Numbered from the stretch's first letter, positions 54,001 to 63,649 are shown. The stretch: DNA of 64,000 bases from Microvelia longipes (GCA_018340805.1 JACMZG010001913.1:32992775-33056774); one strand, 5' to 3'. The notes: generated by a model from the sequence alone, not told the origin. A program made the numbers and translations.

Positions 54001-57000
54001 TTCATATAGTTATTTGCTTATTTTATCTATTTATCTAAGCAGAACCATAGATATTCCATTCACAAACGATGACTGAAAGTGGCATAGTTTGAGCAAAGAT
54101 GGTCAAACAACACCAAGCAGTTGCATAGTAGGAGCCACTGATGGTCAAGCAATATCTAGAAGTTGCATAGGAGGGGCCACAGATGGACAACCAAGTTATT
54201 TCTAAGCAATAGTGTGTATTTTCAGATTTATTAGTGGATATGCTCATATACTGTCACATTGATAGATTGACATCTATTTGCTTACATGAAATAATCACAA
54301 AGCTTTTACCTTATGTATTTACAACATATATTAGAGTAAAACATACAAATAATTGTTTAAACACAAATTTATTTTTAAAATACAAAAATTAAAAACCAAA
54401 TACAAAAATTTAAACATTTTTGATGAAGTTTCAAACAAAAAATAATGCTTACTTAAAAAAATTATAATCTAAATTAAATTAATAGCCAAACAATTTCATG
54501 TTAAATGAGGTACATATAGTTCAAATAAAAGCACTATACTTCCATTATGGTCAGAGTAAATGAAATAACTTATTTTTATACATTAATTTGTACTTCTTTG
54601 TTATTAGACTTAGATATTATTTATAATTTTTATGCTGTTATTTATATTATGATATATGTTTGCTTTTAAAATAATAAAGTAATGAGTTATAATTATTTAT
54701 AAATTACTAAAATTATAAAAAAAAACATTATTTTATAATAAAAATAATTTATTTTCAAAGCATGGACTAAAATTATGTTACTGATTATAAAATTGTTTCT
54801 TAAGAAATTTTATTAGTTTGTTTTCAAAATTGTACTTAACAGAATAGGACGAAAGAATAAAAAGTCTCTCTACAGTTATAGATTTTATTAAAAGTAAAGC
54901 AGAGCGCTTTCGACCTAACAAGAGGTCATCATCAGTGCCTATTTAACAAATAGCCTATTAAATATATTTTGTTTAATAGGCACTGATGATGACCTCTTGT
55001 TAGGTCGAAAGCGATCTGCTTTACTTTTAATAAAATCTATAACTGTGGAGAGACTTTTTATTCTTTTGTTCTATTACGATGGACTCCATTTATGCTCATT
55101 CTCAAACATTTGTACTTAACAGTTTTGAAAAACTTGAAAATATTAATGAGAAAGGAGAAAGTACTTCCCTTCTAAGAGCTTTTATTACACCAGTAAAAGG
55201 GATCTTAGAAGGGTTAGACAACTCATTGGTGTAAAATAAAAATAAATGAGTTTATAACAACTTATAACCTTTATCTTAAGCATGGGGTACCTCTGAACTT
55301 TTCCTCATCAAATCGGATTCGCTTCGCTGATCCTCCCTACTTCAGACTCACTTCTCTCATCCTCCGAATATAAAAGTCATTAAATTTATACTATAATATA
55401 TCTACGGACTCGCTTTGCTTGTCCTAACATAGTTAATACATCCGTTTCATTCCCAGCGGTCACTCATCCAGGCACTGACGAAGCTCGATACTGCTTAGCT
55501 ATTATTATCTAACAAAAATCATGAATATACTTATCATAATGAAACAAAACTCAGTGCACTTATTTATAACGTGAAGGTGTACACTTGTACTGAATTTCAA
55601 CTCAATTGGATTATTCAGTGTTTAATGAATTAATGCTGAGTCAATGATGGTTAAAGACATAATAGAAAAAATATTTTCTGTACAGCACATTAACATTGAT
55701 CCAATAACTATTTTTGTACCAAGTTTCAGCTTTCTAGCATAAACACAATGGGTGCTACAATGATACACAGACACACAGATTCAGAACATTTCAAAGACAT
55801 CTGAAACGGATGATTCAGGTGAAATTTGGGATTTTAAGTGCAAAAACAATACATTTCCGACATACCTACAGTATAAATAAGAAAAAATGTAGCACACTTA
55901 TTTTACCTAAATAAAAAACTAAATTTTGAATGAACTAGGAATTATGAAAATAGTTTGTATTTAAAAAAACGTTCTAGAAATTAAAAACTGATTCATCCTG
56001 TACAAGAACTGATAATGTTTTATTAATCAAGCACAGAACTTGTTTAGCAAACAAATTTACTTCACTGTCATGATGATGACAGCTCAAAACATAAAGCCAT
56101 TCTTTATTCTCTAACATGCTGTCGAAAAAATCCGACATTAATCTACTAGCAGGAACGGACAAAATAACGGAAGCTACACAGGAAATAACGCACAGAGTTA
56201 CTTGAGGATCGGGGTGGTATCTAACAGAGTATATCGCTTCTAGAACTTCGCTTGCCATGCGTGAAACAACTGAACAGTTTTCAGAACAAGTCATAACAAC
56301 AGCTACTGTCCGCAAGAGTTCGATTAGTAAAATTGTAAAATCAGACACATCGTTAGTCAAAAAAACTTCATTTTCGCGACTCATTTTTAAAGGAGAAGTA
56401 TTAGATCCGCCTCTCAGCAAAGGAAATAGAAAAGAACCAGCAACTTTGCTAAATTCATTCAGTCTCAAAGTAGGTAATTTGGTTTTTGAAGTCAATTTTC
56501 TTGTTTTACCTACTATTTTAACTTTGATTTCATTGATTACAGGGTTATTAATTTCTTTACCTTTCGATAACTTTTGAGCCGACGTCGATAAGATTTGCAA
56601 AATAAATAATCTACAAGCTATATTATGTGAGCTAACATCACGATGGAATTCAGAACATAAAAATTCCGCAGATTCCTTCGGATAAACACAAACGACTGCG
56701 ACTGAAGCATTGAATTTCAAATCGTCAAAATTCTCGCAGTAAAATTCCTGCTGTAATGATATTAAAACAGATAAAATTTCTAAACCTAACGAAACATCAT
56801 CGTCAGGTAAATCATTTAAAATCAAATTTTCAGCCACTTCTAAACTTCCCAACCAAACGTTAGCCTTTTCACGCTCACCGAACCCTTCAAGCAAATCCCG
56901 TAAATACTTTGGTTTCTCTAATTCTTTACTCTCGATATCATTAGAAGTATCGTAAGGTTCAAAATCATCATCACTATCCAACTCTTCCATGATTTGTCTT

Positions 57001-60000
57001 TCTTTATTTTCAATAATCGTCTCATTATTTGAAGTTGGTTCAGTGATTTCAACACTCAAACCTACATTAAATCTACCATTAACCATAATTTTTTCTAATA
57101 AAATATCACCACTAACAAACTCATAATCAATTTTATCATCTTTGTACATATTTTTAACACTATCAACTATCTCTAACAAATCTTTGGTCAGACCAGTATA
57201 ATCAAACTTTAAAGTATCAGTTCCATCTATAGACTGAATCAAACACTCGGCCGTAGACATTCCGATAACTCTAATGCCCGGAGTGTTAGACTCCAAATGC
57301 GCACTCACCCCGTCAGTCAAAAATGTTTTCAAATCATTACCTATTTTATTTTTCAATTTCTTACTCAACTTAACAATGATCTTACTCAAAAACAAATGTT
57401 GCTCAAAAGGCGTATTTTTAATAGATACTCGACTTCCCCAAACTTTGATCAAATCTAAAATAACGCTTTTATTAATATCATCATTTTCAAAACAGTTCAT
57501 CAAACCTTTTATAACTTCATCATCTAAAGTATAAGTAAATAATAACAACTTTTTACTCAAAACATACTTAAAAGTTTCATTTTTAACACACAAATCATTA
57601 ATAACATTATTCAAAGAGAATTTTGCATTTTTAGCCACGCTAACACAAACCTTTTCAATAACTTTCACATCAAATTTATCAAAAATTTGAAATAAAATTG
57701 CATCGAAACCGTCCCTCTCGTGACACCAAGCATCTAACACAGTGATGAACGTATCGGCCGATTTGTAACTTCCATAATTTATAAACATTTTTTCAAAAAA
57801 TTTACTCACCAAGTCTAAATTGATATCTGAGTAAATTTTAGCGTTATTTAAAATAGCAATAATTTTGGCTAACTGAGCAAAAATCAGTTGCGAAAACTCA
57901 TCAGGGGTCAAATCAGGCAAATTAGTTTTTAAAACATTTGACACTTTAGATGGAATTGACATTAAATTTCGACAAAATTTACTAATGTCATTTTCATCTA
58001 ATTTCATAATTAAAGCACCGTTAATTACTCCGGAAATAAAACAATCCGACTTTAACAACGAAATAATCAAATTTACAACAATATCAAACTTTTTACACCT
58101 ACTTGATGAATCAACAAAATTGATCAATGTAACTAAAGAATGATTCAACATTTTAAAACTACCACTTTCAACACAATAAAGTCCTTTTAAATCCTTTTCG
58201 GAAAACATTTTAAAATTTAGAATTTTCTCCAAAATCCTTGGGTATATAATTTCTTCAAATTTTTCTGGAAATGTCCAATCATCTGCTCTAATTATCCGTG
58301 CTTCAGTGAGAGGTAAGTTGATCCTTTCGATCAATCTTCTTAAATTTACGTTGCTTTCGTCTTGTTGTTCTAAAATTTGAATTCCAATTCGTTCTGTTTC
58401 AGAGTCGCCAGCTGGAAATCACCGGAAAAACAAAAATGTCCTAACGCTCTAATTATTAGTAAAAATAATAAGAACAAGAAGAACATTAAAGGCAACACTC
58501 ACAAATACACCAATAAGTTGTTTTAAAAGTGCAGAAAAAATAAAGAAAATAGATATATGGATAGCACTATCATATTTAAAACATTATGATAATACACTTC
58601 AAATACTTATTAAGTCCAAATAAATAAAATTAAATTAAAAACTTAGGATTTAAAAGAAAAAAAATCATGTAAGATTAACATTTTTATAAGGGCTGTATAA
58701 AAATTAATAACCTATAGTAATGCACATGTTTATAATCAGTTGACAGCGTGGAAAAATAACGTGAGGGAGCCAATGAGGTTAGTCCTGAATGTTAAACCAT
58801 GCCCACAATTAGTACTTCATAAATAAGAAGCCATGGCTACTCTATGGCATCAGTGCTGAGACATGGTGGTGTAAAAGTTAAATAGGGGTCCAAAAGTAAT
58901 ATTTTTCATACTTCAGCTGTAAAAAGCATTTTTTATTGTCTTCGCAATGAAGTCATACTTTACTGACAATTATTGGTTGAGAAACAGTGTGTCTTCTCTT
59001 TTTTTTAATGCTGTTAAAATTTGATAAGATAAACGAAAAAATGAACTGAAAAATGAATGAAAAGAAAAAATGTACCCAATGATTATAACAAAAATATCCA
59101 CGATAATACTAACTTACCACTAGATACTAAATTGTCTTCTAGAGGATTGAAAGAGAAATTAGAGTTGGGCTGGGGTTGGTTTAGATTACTAGGCAGGGCT
59201 GGAGTACTGAATCCACTAAGACCCAGGAGTAGATCAGTGTTAGTTCCTCCTTCAACAAAACACAACCAGTTTAAGAGCCTGATTTTAAAAGGAATCTCAT
59301 AACATTTGTAAACTCTGTTGGAGTGATAGATAGATATCTCAGATAGATAGATATGCAGTATCACACACATAGACCTTAGACAATAATTAAGAATACAAAA
59401 ATTAGTGTTTCACAACATAACCTTAGACAATAAGATTAAAGAATACAAAAATTAGTGAACCAGTTTGCACCCGGGGGGGAAAATTAAAACCCAGGGCAAA
59501 ACCCACCCTATTTACCCGGGTTTTTACTGGTTTATATTTTTTATTCATTAATTTAGTTTTTATAATAAAGCTTGTTGTTTGGGAAATTAGCTAAAAATAA
59601 TAAAATAATTATAAAAAGTATAATTAGGTTATTCTTGCATCTGTTCTATGCATGTAAAATAATCAAGGCATTGGTAAATATATGAATGCTCTTTATTTTT
59701 ATTAAACTTTATTGTCATATTTTTTTTTTATTTATTCGTGGTATTTTTTTTTATGAAGAATCTGTAATGCATTGAAGTTGCTTTGTGACTGTTATTTTTT
59801 AACTGTTATATATACAAGAGAGAAGTATAGGTATTTATTAATTAAGAATGGGGATTTTTTTAGTTAAACTATCGATTAAAACTTAAAATTTCTGAAATAA
59901 TATTATCTTTGCTTACAAAAAATCTTAATTTAACTAAAACTATGTTCAATAAATGTATTAATTATGTATTACGCCTATTTATCAACTAGATTCTTAAAAT

Positions 60001-63000
60001 AGGCTTAAAAATACGATTATTTAACTCGCAATTTAAAAAAAAAATATGAAAACCCATTTTACCCATTAAACCCAAAAAAACCCGGGTGGGCTGGGTTTTT
60101 ACAATTAAACCCGGGTTTTTGCCAACCCTGGTCTGAACACTCCTATACCCAGCTTGGGCTTTTGAATAATCAATAATTTAGTGTTGCAAAAAATTAATGA
60201 TTCAAAAATAGTACCTGTGTTGTTTCCGTTTGAGACAGGCTGAACAGAACCTGGTGGTGGTATAAGTGATGTTATATTCTGACCTAGAGCTGAGGGGGGC
60301 TGGGGTAGACTAGTGGGACCACTAGAAAACAGGTTAGTTTGTGGAGCACTAGTAGGACCACTAAACACACTGGGTTGTGGTGGTAAGCTAGTCGGAGCAC
60401 CGCTTGAGAACGCTGAACTGAAATCTGCAAACTCATCCTTACTGTCAGATCTAACAAATCAAAAATAACATGCTCGTAAATAACATTTTACAGTTAAAGA
60501 ATGTAAAAACCATTCTTCTTTTTCTTCTTCACACAGCTTGTTATAACAATTCTAAAGATCACAATACATATGGGGATCTGAACATTCAATAGTAAAAGAC
60601 CCTTTTGGAGGGTGAAGCCAGTAAAAAATGTTCCTAGCCAAAAATATGGCATCAAATATACACTATTAACAAAACCTAGAAGTATCAAATAATATATGAT
60701 GTTCAAATATTTAAATTGTACCTTTAGATTGCAATTCTTTATTTAAAAGTAAGAATAACTTTTTATGGAGATTAACTATTTATCTACATAAAAAGTAAAA
60801 ATTCTTTCATGTTAAAATTAATAATTATAATTGATCAATTTAATTTTAATTCCAACTAGGAACACCCTATGCACATTCAATCATTGGGCAAGTTTAAAAG
60901 TCAGCTTTATTAAGTTTATATCATCAGCAGAAAATAAGTAATATTGTTTCTCCTCCCTAACTCCCTCATTTCTTATAAGAAACTCAGGTTCAGGTTGTTC
61001 TTACCTTACCTAGCACAAAGAACTGAACTATAGTTGTGCAACAAGTTTTAGAAAGATACTAGAAAAAAATCAGGTACAGGGTACCTTGGAATTTTTCCTC
61101 GCCACATAGAATTCGGTAAGCGCATCCTCCCTACTTCGGACTAGCTCCGCTTGTTATTAGAATTCTGAGGTCAAGTGCAGCAAGATTGAAGTAATACTAT
61201 CTAAAGCTTTGGATAATCATGACATTTCTAAAGGCGAGCAAAGCGAGTCAAATTCTGAGGTACTCTGGACCCAATTTTAACTTAATAAATCAATAATCAA
61301 TTAATAAATGAAAATAATCCTTGTGGAATCATATTCATTCATGGAATCATGAATATTTTCCTTGTGGAAAATATTCTTTCTTCAATCTTTAAAGGAGATT
61401 GAAGAAATTTGCTGAATCATAAGCATTCTGCTAATTATTAAGTGTTTTCAATAGACTGACTACGTATTAAGTCTATAAAAAACATACTGTTCAGTGGACT
61501 GCGGAGCGGTGAAGGCATTGGTGAAATCACCAAAATCACCAGGCTGGTTGTCAAGTGATCTGGGATTAAATAGATCATCACTCAGCTCACCAGATGGTGA
61601 TGTGATGCCACTAGATCCACTGCTGGCTCCTCCCTAAACAAAAAAACAAATTGGTAAAATCGAGAACATGATAAGACACAATGTAAAACTCTCTACTAAG
61701 GAATTTTCAGGGGAAAAAGTATAAATTAAGAGTTGTAACTCGCAACACCTGTTGTAATAAAAAAGAAGAGACTTCATTAAAACACGATTGATGTTATCAT
61801 TCTTGAAATCAATTTCAGATCATATAGTAAAGATTATCAAACCTAAATATTCTCTATACTAATTATAATAATAATAATAATAATATATTTATTTGTCATA
61901 GACATACAGTCTTTACAAAGGGGGAGGAGTCCTTGTGGGACAATTACAAGTTTAGCAAAGTTATACTAATTATAAAAGACAAACAGTAGGGTTACCTGAG
62001 ATGAGAAAGCAGCGACAGCAGGTCCCAAGTCAACAGTCCTCCTGGGAGATTTAATTTTCTCACTAGATTTCTCTGATGTCCTATTTATAGTAGTAATATT
62101 TATATTGTTCTGTGTGGGAGAATCTAACTGGTTCTTGGTGGGCTCCTGCCTTGGGTCAGGATACGAGGTATCTCGATACTCTTTAGCTGATGAGTTCCGA
62201 ACACCAACATCTCCTTCACTATCCCCCTCATCACTGTCAATCAAACAGAATTATTGAATTATCATCCATTAACCTGAGTTGAAAATGTCAAAGAGTAAGT
62301 TACAACAAGGTCAAGTAAGAAAATCTTAGAAAAAGGGCACGTTTTATAAATATTCCCGCTATTTTGTGTTGAAACATAAGAATGGTTTTTCCATTAGAGC
62401 ACCCATTCTGTGGGACCCACAATGTCAAATAATATTAAATTAAATGTAATCATCAAGTACTTATAAATTTATAGAAAAAAGCGTTTTTTGAAACAGCGGC
62501 AAAACTTGCAATACCTTTTTCAAAACTTGAAAAATACCTCAAAACTAAAACTTAAGAAAAACACCTTAAAAACAAATAAGGCTTTATTTTTTTGAAAACA
62601 ATATCTTTTATTTTTATAAAAAAAATGCTCAAAAAAAGCATTTGAAATTCTTATTGTCTGACATTCCATTTTATTGATTAAAATTTAAAGTAAAAAGAAC
62701 AACAACAGATGGTATTTAGCTACCCTCTGTTCTCAAATTGATAAGTATGATGTAGCTGTAATTAGCTAGTGGCAGTAAAAGTTAAGAGCTTCTTGGGGTT
62801 AAATTTTAATCTAAAAGATTGAACTAAAGCTAATAAAGAGATAAAACTTTACATATATGTTGGAATGATATACGACTTGATGCACACGAAATCTCAAATC
62901 GATCGCCAAATTTTCCATGTTTTATAAATTTTTGCTGAGTCATTATTGCAGGTCAATGACGTTATATTTTTTTGTCCCAGATAGCACAACTAGACCTACA

Positions 63001-63649
63001 GATTGATATTATTAGTATTTGTCACCACTGCATACAATTTTAAATTTATATACAAAAAACCTTACCTTTATATTCCCTAGATTCATTGCACCCTGTGTTT
63101 CACCTGTTATTACACCTTGCGTCTCTGCACCAATTGGTTAGTAGACATGAGTATGCCTGGGGTCAGGCGAAATATAGTCATTTAAAGAAGTAAGAAGTTT
63201 TATTTTTTTTTTTATTTATTTTAAATACCTTTATTGAATAAATTACAAAAAATAAATAATTATATTCTAATATTAAGGTTACCTCTCTGCTAAAAGGCTT
63301 ACGCCTTGTGCTGCAGAGAGAAATTTCAGTCCCATCCAGTGTCTTTAAATAAATTAAAAACTACAGATTGATTTTTGTACCGAATTTCAACTCTCTAGCA
63401 TAGATACACTGGGGGATACAATGATAACAGACACAGACGCAACTTTATAAAAACCACTTAGGAGGTCTTAAAAACATCAAAACGTAATTCAGGAGAATTC
63501 CCAGGTCTGATTTTTTTTTCCAACACAATACTTTTCCAATACACATATGGTATAAATAAGAAAAAGTAAAAAGATGTACCTGTTGTCAAATTCATCTCTC
63601 CTGGTAGACCTGTCTTCTGCCCAGTCATTGTCTCCTCCCCACCTCTCGC
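50996..63649 (-). CDS. lqfR: EpsinR / clathrin interactor 1, 3' part (ENTH domain outside window)
   Basis: EpsinR is a clathrin and AP-1 adaptor that works at the trans-Golgi network and endosomes. Exons (minus strand, 5' to 3'): 63649-63580, 62233-61996, 61633-61488, 60450-60215, 59249-59118, 53753-53662, 52869-52734 and 51066-50996 (TAA at 50,998-50,996). All have GT-AG borders, and the phases (1-2-0-2-1-1-0-1) chain without conflict over 1,121 nt. Family landmarks after the ENTH domain: an acidic NSDEGDSEGD, the TVDLGPA motif (TIDLGAA in vertebrate CLINT1), gamma-ear type motifs DFGDF and EFADF, STWSNLNIDLDSLSL, and the C-terminus FATFK (FANFSK in CLINT1). The 5' exons lie beyond position 64,000. 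A Tel2 exon lies between exons 59118 and 53753. Confidence 0.93.
51190..51480 (+). mobile_element. dispersed repeat (head module) preceded by an AT-rich element end
   Basis: 51,190-51,287 has TTCTTTATTAAATAAATTAC and ends near GGCCCAAGAGCCTG. From 51,288 the sequence follows the head module of the 5S-like repeat: CTCATTTATACC, GGAAAAGTATTGTGTTTG, AACCAGGATTACAGG, TTTTTAAGACCTCCT. The 5S-like part is absent in this copy. Confidence 0.6.
51651..51967. repeat. foldback element, CATCATCAGTG family
   Basis: Arms start AAACAAGTCTCGCCACTGAT and end with the inverse ATCAGTGGAGAGACTTGTTT. Inside are CCGTCATCAGTGCCTAAC and its counterpart GTTAGGCACCGATGATGG. Arms ~95 bp, spacer ~125 bp. Confidence 0.85.
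52035..52497. repeat. foldback element with ~155-bp arms
   Basis: Left arm: GGGTCAATCCATTTCAAGTG, GATCCAGAGATGTTGCTCGA, GTCCTACCCATTGGTAG and GCCTCCTTCATTTTCAAAAA. The right arm is its inverse with only a few changes, ending at ATGGATTGACCC. The ~150-bp loop includes repeated AAGCC(A/T)AA motifs. A different family from the CATCATCAGTG foldbacks. Confidence 0.9.
52734..52869 (-). CDS. lqfR: EpsinR exon with STWSNLNIDLDSLSL
   Basis: Acceptor TTACCAG, donor GTAAAT, phase 0 in and phase 1 out. The motif corresponds to the STWSD...ISLDNLL segment of vertebrate CLINT1, so it identifies EpsinR specifically rather than other epsins. Confidence 0.9.
52870..53661 (-). other. EpsinR intron (792 bp)
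   Basis: AT-rich with a G run near 53,142-53,151. No element recognised. Confidence 0.6.
53662..53753 (-). CDS. lqfR: EpsinR exon downstream of Tel2
   Basis: Acceptor GTCGCAG, donor GTATGT, phase 1 in and phase 0 out. Encodes GMSLGGVLEPMKPNQPLQTA and a glutamine end, comparable with the MQPSKPQQP region of CLINT1. It is separated from the preceding EpsinR exon by the entire Tel2 exon. Confidence 0.85.
54847..55072. repeat. foldback element, CATCATCAGTG family (best-preserved)
   Basis: Arms ~100 bp: GAATAAAAAGTCTCTC, TTTTATTAAAAGTAAAGCAG, GCTTTCGACCTAACAAG and GAGGTCATCATCAGTGCCTA, then the nearly exact inverse. The spacer is ~20 bp, so the arms are almost a perfect palindrome. Confidence 0.9.
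55277..55905 (-). mobile_element. dispersed repeat with 5S-rRNA-like segment, copy 3
   Basis: On the minus strand: head from CTTATTTATACTGTAGG, then GTGTCTGTGTATCATTGTAG and TGCTAGAAAGCTGAAAC, middle AATTGAGTTGAAATTCAGTA, then a clear 5S-like stretch (55,500-55,447) CTAAGCAG..TCGAGC..GTCAGT..CTGGATGAGTGACCGCTGGG, then tail with GACAAGCAAAGCGAGTCC and GATCAGCGAAGCGAATCCGA. Same module order as copies 1 and 2. Confidence 0.72.
55974..58411 (-). CDS. Tel2: Tel2/TELO2 homologue, single large exon fused in frame to EpsinR
   Basis: TELO2 with TTI1 and TTI2 forms the TTT complex, which works with Hsp90/R2TP to mature PIKK kinases (mTOR, ATM, ATR, SMG1, TRRAP). The exon encodes 811 residues and a TAG stop, close to the family's ~840. 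Visible landmarks: helical-repeat N-terminal half; GIRVIGMSTAECL in the middle; the acidic CK2-type site LDSDDDFEPYD (56,961-56,978); PKYLRDLLEGF opening the Telomere_reg-2 domain (PF10193, exon residues about 498-615); KLPTLRLNEFSKVAGSFLFP and FPLLRG near the C-terminus. The acceptor TTTCCAG at 58,412 is in phase 1, matching the EpsinR exon ending at 59,118. There is no in-frame ATG before 58,208. An independent Tel2 transcript starting at that ATG or from an unseen first exon remains possible. Confidence 0.93.
56961..56978 (-). other. Tel2 CK2/PIH1-binding motif DSDDDF
   Basis: Codons for D-S-D-D-D-F, preceded by EEL. In vertebrate and yeast Tel2 the CK2-phosphorylated DSDD(D/E) site is bound by the PIH1D1 subunit of R2TP. 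Its presence argues that this Tel2 keeps the chaperone link. Confidence 0.75.
58412..59117 (-). other. intron between EpsinR exon and Tel2 exon (706 bp)
   Basis: AT-rich. No clear alternative first exon or promoter for Tel2 is visible. It is short compared with the 5.4-kb distance to the next EpsinR exon. Confidence 0.6.
59118..59249 (-). CDS. lqfR: EpsinR exon upstream of the Tel2 choice
   Basis: Acceptor GTTGAAG, donor GTAAGT, phase 1 at both ends. Encodes GGTNTDLLLGLSGFSTPALP and FNPLEDNLVSSG. From here the transcript can go to the Tel2 exon (58,411) or to the EpsinR exon (53,753). Both accept phase 1. Confidence 0.9.
59461..60130. mobile_element. hAT-like non-autonomous transposon
   Basis: The right end, read inward on the minus strand, is CAGGGTTGGCAAAAACCCGG, a typical hAT-type terminus. 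The left end (CAGTTTGCACCCGGGGGG) is a diverged inverted counterpart with further AACCC/GGGTT blocks on both sides. Flanking octamers TAGTGAAC and GTCTGAAC share their last five bases, compatible with a decayed 8-bp target duplication. The interior is AT-rich and non-coding. It lies in an EpsinR intron. Confidence 0.65.
60215..60450 (-). CDS. lqfR: EpsinR exon with EFADF motif and proline-rich stretch
   Basis: Donor GTACTA, phase 1 out. Encodes DEFADFSSAFSSG (motif at 60,420-60,437) and repeated VFSGPTSAP / LFSSGPTSLP units. Two in-frame acceptors 9 nt apart (after TTAG at 60,451 and after ACAG at 60,442) would include or omit three residues. Confidence 0.9.
60451..61487 (-). other. EpsinR intron with repeat tail
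   Basis: Contains, at about 61,075-61,260, fragments similar to the tail of the 5S-like repeat (GCGAGCAAAGCGAGTC, ATCCTCCCTACTTCGGACTA). Otherwise AT-rich. Confidence 0.55.
61488..61633 (-). CDS. lqfR: EpsinR exon with DFGDF ear-binding motif
   Basis: Acceptor GTTTAG, donor GTATGT, phase 0 in and phase 2 out. Encodes DDLFNPRSL and GDFGDFTNAF. DFGD-type sequences in EpsinR bind the gamma-ear of AP-1 and GGAs (known for the vertebrate protein). The motif codons are at 61,523-61,537. Confidence 0.9.
61634..61995 (-). other. EpsinR intron with (AAT)n and short element end
   Basis: An (AAT)n run at about 61,864-61,886 followed by TATATTTATTTGTCATAGAC and a GGGGGAGGAGTCC patch. This looks like a short retroelement end. 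No exon. Confidence 0.5.
61996..62233 (-). CDS. lqfR: EpsinR exon with TVDLG motif
   Basis: Acceptor TTGACAG, donor GTAACC, 238 nt, phase 2 in and phase 0 out. Starts with the acidic DEGDSEGD stretch and ends with RRTVDLGPAVAAFSSQ, the conserved DLG segment of EpsinR proteins. Confidence 0.9.
62234..63579 (-). other. EpsinR intron (1.35 kb)
   Basis: Contains an AT-rich element end (63,205-63,345) and a minus-strand head module of the dispersed repeat (63,355-63,572). A small exon-like stretch near 63,060-63,116 does not fit the reading frame and is not annotated. Confidence 0.65.
63205..63572 (-). mobile_element. dispersed repeat head module plus element end
   Basis: On the minus strand 63,572-63,355 reads CTTATTTATACCATATGTG, GGAAAAGTATTGTGTTGG, TTTTTAAGACCTCCTAAG, GTCTGTTATCATTGTATCCC and TGCTAGAGAGTTGAAATTCG, the best-preserved head module in the window. 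The adjoining 63,205-63,345 carries CTTTATTGAATAAATTAC and a GCAGAGAG hairpin-like patch, the same arrangement as at 51,190-51,480. Confidence 0.62.
63580..63649 (-). CDS. lqfR: EpsinR exon (post-ENTH acidic linker)
   Basis: Acceptor TGTTTAG, donor GTACAT. Encodes ERWGGDNDWAEDRSTRRDEF, the charged linker typical after the ENTH domain. It ends in phase 2 and joins 62,233 to create the DNSDEGDSE acidic run. Confidence 0.82.

Larger units (their letters stand above)
53754..55973 (-). other. region between Tel2 stop and next EpsinR exon
   Basis: In the fusion transcript this is Tel2 3' UTR and beyond; in the EpsinR-only transcript it is intron. It contains a foldback (54,847-55,072) and a minus-strand copy of the 5S-like repeat (55,277-55,905). 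Confidence 0.65.

Noticed and set aside
63060..63116. Possible EpsinR exon on the minus strand with acceptor- and donor-like ends
   Set aside because: It would follow the exon ending in phase 2 at 63,580, and in that phase it reads into a stop. Direct joining of 63,580 to 62,233 gives the conserved acidic DNSDEGDSE run with correct phase.
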